Source of the DNA: Methylobacterium mesophilicum | Lineage (GTDB): Bacteria; Pseudomonadota; Alphaproteobacteria; Rhizobiales; Beijerinckiaceae | Assembly: GCF_022179445.1 (NCBI RefSeq) | Contig: NZ_BPQU01000025.1 | Coordinates: 18,261 to 82,260, forward strand | DNA length: 64,000 bases | Reading direction: 5' to 3' | Part shown: in pieces, positions 62,559 through 64,000 of the stretch | Layout: each line of letters begins with the position of its first letter | How positions within the stretch are numbered: the first letter of the stretch is position 1 | Made by a program: the position numbers and the translations under genes | The notes under the pieces: model-generated | Database searches by the model: none | Seen by the model: only the letters and a program-made list of their open reading frames with translations | Told to the model about the DNA's origin: nothing

Positions 62559-63415
62559 GCGACGACGGTCGCCAGGGGCTGACGATCATCGCGTTCATCG
62601 GCAGCGTGTTCTCGCCCTACTACGCGTGGAGCGCCGACAAGAACCCGTTCGCGCACTGCGCCATGAACGTGGTGCTGTACGGCGACCGCACCCGCTTCGC
62701 CATGACCGAGCGCGGCGCCGGAAGCCTGTCGCGCAGCCGCCACCACATCGCCATCGGCCCCAGCGCGATGGAATGGGACGGCACCGCCCTGACGGTCCGG
62801 ATCGACGAGCGCGGCGCTCCCCTGCCCCACCGCATCCGCGGCACGGTGCGCCTGGAGCCGCGGGGCTTCACCCCCGGGCCGTTCCACCTCGACCCGGGCG
62901 GGCGCCACCGCTGGTGGCCGATGGCGCCGTCCTCGCGGGTCGAGGTCGCGTTCGACAGGCCGGACCTGCGCTGGACCGGCAGCGGCTACTTCGACACCAA
63001 CGACGGCGACGAGCCCCTGGCCTCGGCCTTCACCCGCTGGACCTGGTGCCGGGCCGACCTGCCGGACGGGGCCGCGATCCTGTACGACGTGCGCCACCGC
63101 GGCGGCGGCGGCCAGAACCTGTCGCTGCGCTTCGCCCACGACGGCAGCCGCCGCGAGATCCGCCCGCCGCTGGCCGCCGCGCTGCCGGCCACATCGTTCT
63201 GGCGGATGCCCCGGGAGACCCGTAGCGACGACGGCCGCTCCCGGGTGCTCACCACCTTCGAGGACACGCCGTTCTATTCCCGCTCCCTGCTGGCCTCCAC
63301 GCTCGGCGGCGAGCCCGTGCGGGCGGTGCACGAGAGCCTCTCCCTCGACCGCTTCCGCAACCCGCTGGTGCAGCTGATGCTGCCGTTCCGGATGCCCCGG
63401 CCGTATCAGGGGTGA
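62555..63415 (+). CDS. crtC: Carotenoid 1,2-hydratase (hydroxyneurosporene synthase)
   Basis: CrtC adds water to the psi-end of lycopene, neurosporene and related carotenoids. The product carries the family core IAFIGSVFSPYYAWSADKNPF, the tail PFYSRSLLASTLGGEPVRAVHESLSLDRF and MLPFRMPRPYQG. The only in-frame standard start is GTG at 62555, overlapping the crtD stop (GTGA). Yet the conserved N-terminal phrase (GPRFDGPVAQDGYAWWYVDAV) is coded in the same frame upstream, from about 62493, inside crtD, with no ATG, GTG or TTG before it. Translation may begin there from a non-standard codon. Confidence 0.85.
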   Translation: MSDDGRQGLTIIAFIGSVFSPYYAWSADKNPFAHCAMNVVLYGDRTRFAMTERGAGSLSRSRHHIAIGPSAMEWDGTALTVRIDERGAPLPHRIRGTVRLEPRGFTPGPFHLDPGGRHRWWPMAPSSRVEVAFDRPDLRWTGSGYFDTNDGDEPLASAFTRWTWCRADLPDGAAILYDVRHRGGGGQNLSLRFAHDGSRREIRPPLAAALPATSFWRMPRETRSDDGRSRVLTTFEDTPFYSRSLLASTLGGEPVRAVHESLSLDRFRNPLVQLMLPFRMPRPYQG

Positions 63416-63458
63416 TTTTTTCGGGGGATGCGTTCGGTCCGGGCGGATGCGCGATAGC

Positions 63459-63511
63459 CTACCCCGTCATTCCGGGGCCGCGAAGCGGAGCCCCGGAATG
63501 ACGGGGTGTAG
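63459..63511. repeat. REP-like palindromic repeat
   Basis: CTACCCCGTCATTCCGGGGC and GCCCCGGAATGACGGGGTGTAG are near-perfect inverted arms around CGCGAAGCGGA. It lies 44 bases after crtC, so it may also serve as a terminator. The pattern is a common dispersed element in alphaproteobacteria. Confidence 0.7.
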
Positions 63512-63519
63512 GTTCGACA

Positions 63520-63701
63520 TCACGTCTTGAATGCGATCGCACCGGACGGCCGAAGCGCAGCCATGTTCAGGTCGTGCTCGCTCTCCCATCGCGTCAAGAC
63601 AGAACCATCGGCCCCGAACCACCCACCCTCAACCGCATTCTGAGAAACTGTGAGCCTTTCGATCGATCGCCCTTCTATTTCCCATGCACCCGACGCCTTA
63701 G
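63520..63701 (-). pseudogene. Possible 3' remnant of a gene
   Basis: On the minus strand a frame runs from about 63701 to a TGA at 63520-63522 and reads as a plausible protein end (GGWFGADGSVLTRWESEHDL, then MAALRPSGAIAFKT). It has no start codon and is bounded upstream by repeat DNA. Codon use is less GC-rich than its neighbours. I do not recognise the family; it could be chance. Confidence 0.25.
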
Positions 63702-63740
63702 CGGCGCCGGACGGGCGTATACCCCCGGCACGAGCGGCGG

Positions 63741-63900
63741 GTCCCCTCTCCCGTGCGGGCTACGACGTTCACGCATCGGCTCTCATAGGGCGCGACAAGC
63801 CCCCTCTCCCGTGCGGGAGAGGGTTGGGGTGAGGGACCAGGTCTTTCCGGAGATGTCGCATCCCTCACCCTGTCCCTCTCCCGCACGGGCTTGGATGTTC
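63741..63900. repeat. Cluster of CCCTCTCCCG-type repeats and hairpins
   Basis: CCCTCTCCCGTGCGGG occurs at 63744 and 63802, and CCCTCTCCCGCACGGG near 63873. CCCTCTCCCG-TG-CGGGAGAGGG at 63802-63823 is a hairpin. About 27 bases from 63808 (CCCGTGCGGGAGAGGGTTGG...) pair with 63862-63889, so the cluster can fold as one larger inverted repeat. A partial direct repeat (GTTCACGCATCG / GTTCACACATCG) follows two copies. Confidence 0.7.
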
Positions 63901-64000
63901 ACACATCGTCCTCGGTCAGGCCCGACGCGCTCTCCTCCCCCTTGTGGCAGGGGAATCGCATTTGGCAGCGGGGTCTTTCGGCGAAGCGCGAACTGGATTC

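Larger units (their letters stand above)
63416..64000. other. Intergenic end of window with palindromic repeats
   Basis: No intact gene is visible in these 585 bases. They hold two palindromic repeat elements (63459-63511 and 63741-63900) and a short minus-strand frame that could be the end of a decayed gene (63520-63701). Frames drawn across the second repeat are products of the repeat. Confidence 0.5.

Noticed and set aside
63698..63886. A 62-codon minus-strand frame across the end repeats
   Set aside because: It is made of the CCCTCTCCCG repeat and its flanks; the PSPQPSPARERG-like product is a well-known artefact of such repeats.

Overview
The window is a GC-rich stretch of an alphaproteobacterial chromosome, most likely a Methylobacterium or Methylorubrum relative. 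That placement is inference from three things: the gene repertoire (aerobic anoxygenic photosynthesis genes, an oxalate module, a three-gene proton-translocating transhydrogenase), the uniform high-GC codon use, and short palindromic repeats in intergenic DNA of a kind I associate with these genomes. Coding density is high. I see no transposase, integrase, CRISPR array, rRNA or tRNA.

Layout. 1-470: the tail of an unidentified gene, then a long rod-like hairpin resembling 6S RNA. 470-9323 holds housekeeping genes: tatC-tatB-tatA, nagZ, a SPOR-domain protein and argS, all on the minus strand, then a Gly/Tyr-rich secreted protein, a dGTPase-like gene and erpA. 9475-14751: an exported protein of unknown function, a sulfonate/nitrate-type ABC transporter, a pterin carbinolamine dehydratase and a small exported protein. 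14932-20877: an RND pump with two tandem adaptor proteins and a divergent TetR regulator. 21315-22353: two orphan genes.

22849-28400 is an oxalate/formyl-CoA module: formyl-CoA:oxalate CoA-transferase (frc), a stand-alone homologue of the formyl-transferring domain of 10-formyl-THF dehydrogenase, a class II aldolase, an OxlT-like oxalate/formate antiporter and a GntR/FCD regulator. GTATAC-type palindromes upstream of frc and between the antiporter and gntR are candidate operators. 28961-49811: an HD-GYP protein, a CAP-domain lipoprotein, recJ, pntB-pntA2-pntA1, a cytochrome oxidase subunit IV, an ABC1/UbiB-type kinase, a Doc-type toxin with an AbrB-type antitoxin and a palindromic operator, an M3 peptidase, an orphan NtrC-type regulator, an L,D-transpeptidase paired with a DUF882 protein, and pyruvate phosphate dikinase.

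49930-63415 is a photosynthesis gene cluster. On the minus strand, in transcription order, it reads crtE-crtF-bchC-bchX-bchY-bchZ-pufQ-like-pufB-pufA-pufL-pufM-pufC, the classical crtEF-bchCXYZ-puf superoperon order. crtD and crtC diverge from crtE. Two perfect TGT-N12-ACA boxes, the PpsR/CrtJ consensus, lie in the bchC promoter and the crtE/crtD divergent promoter. These genes supply hydroxylated and methoxylated carotenoids, the chlorin-to-bacteriochlorin reductase, the light-harvesting 1 antenna and the reaction centre with its tetrahaem cytochrome. The last 585 bases hold dispersed palindromic repeats and perhaps a gene remnant.

Nothing here is clearly a wholly new system. The best leads are the formyltransferase next to frc, the two carotenoid genes whose frames begin without a normal start codon (crtF, crtC), the toxin-antitoxin operator, the 6S-like RNA with its outer inverted repeat, and the apparent absence of scpAB between nagZ and tatA.
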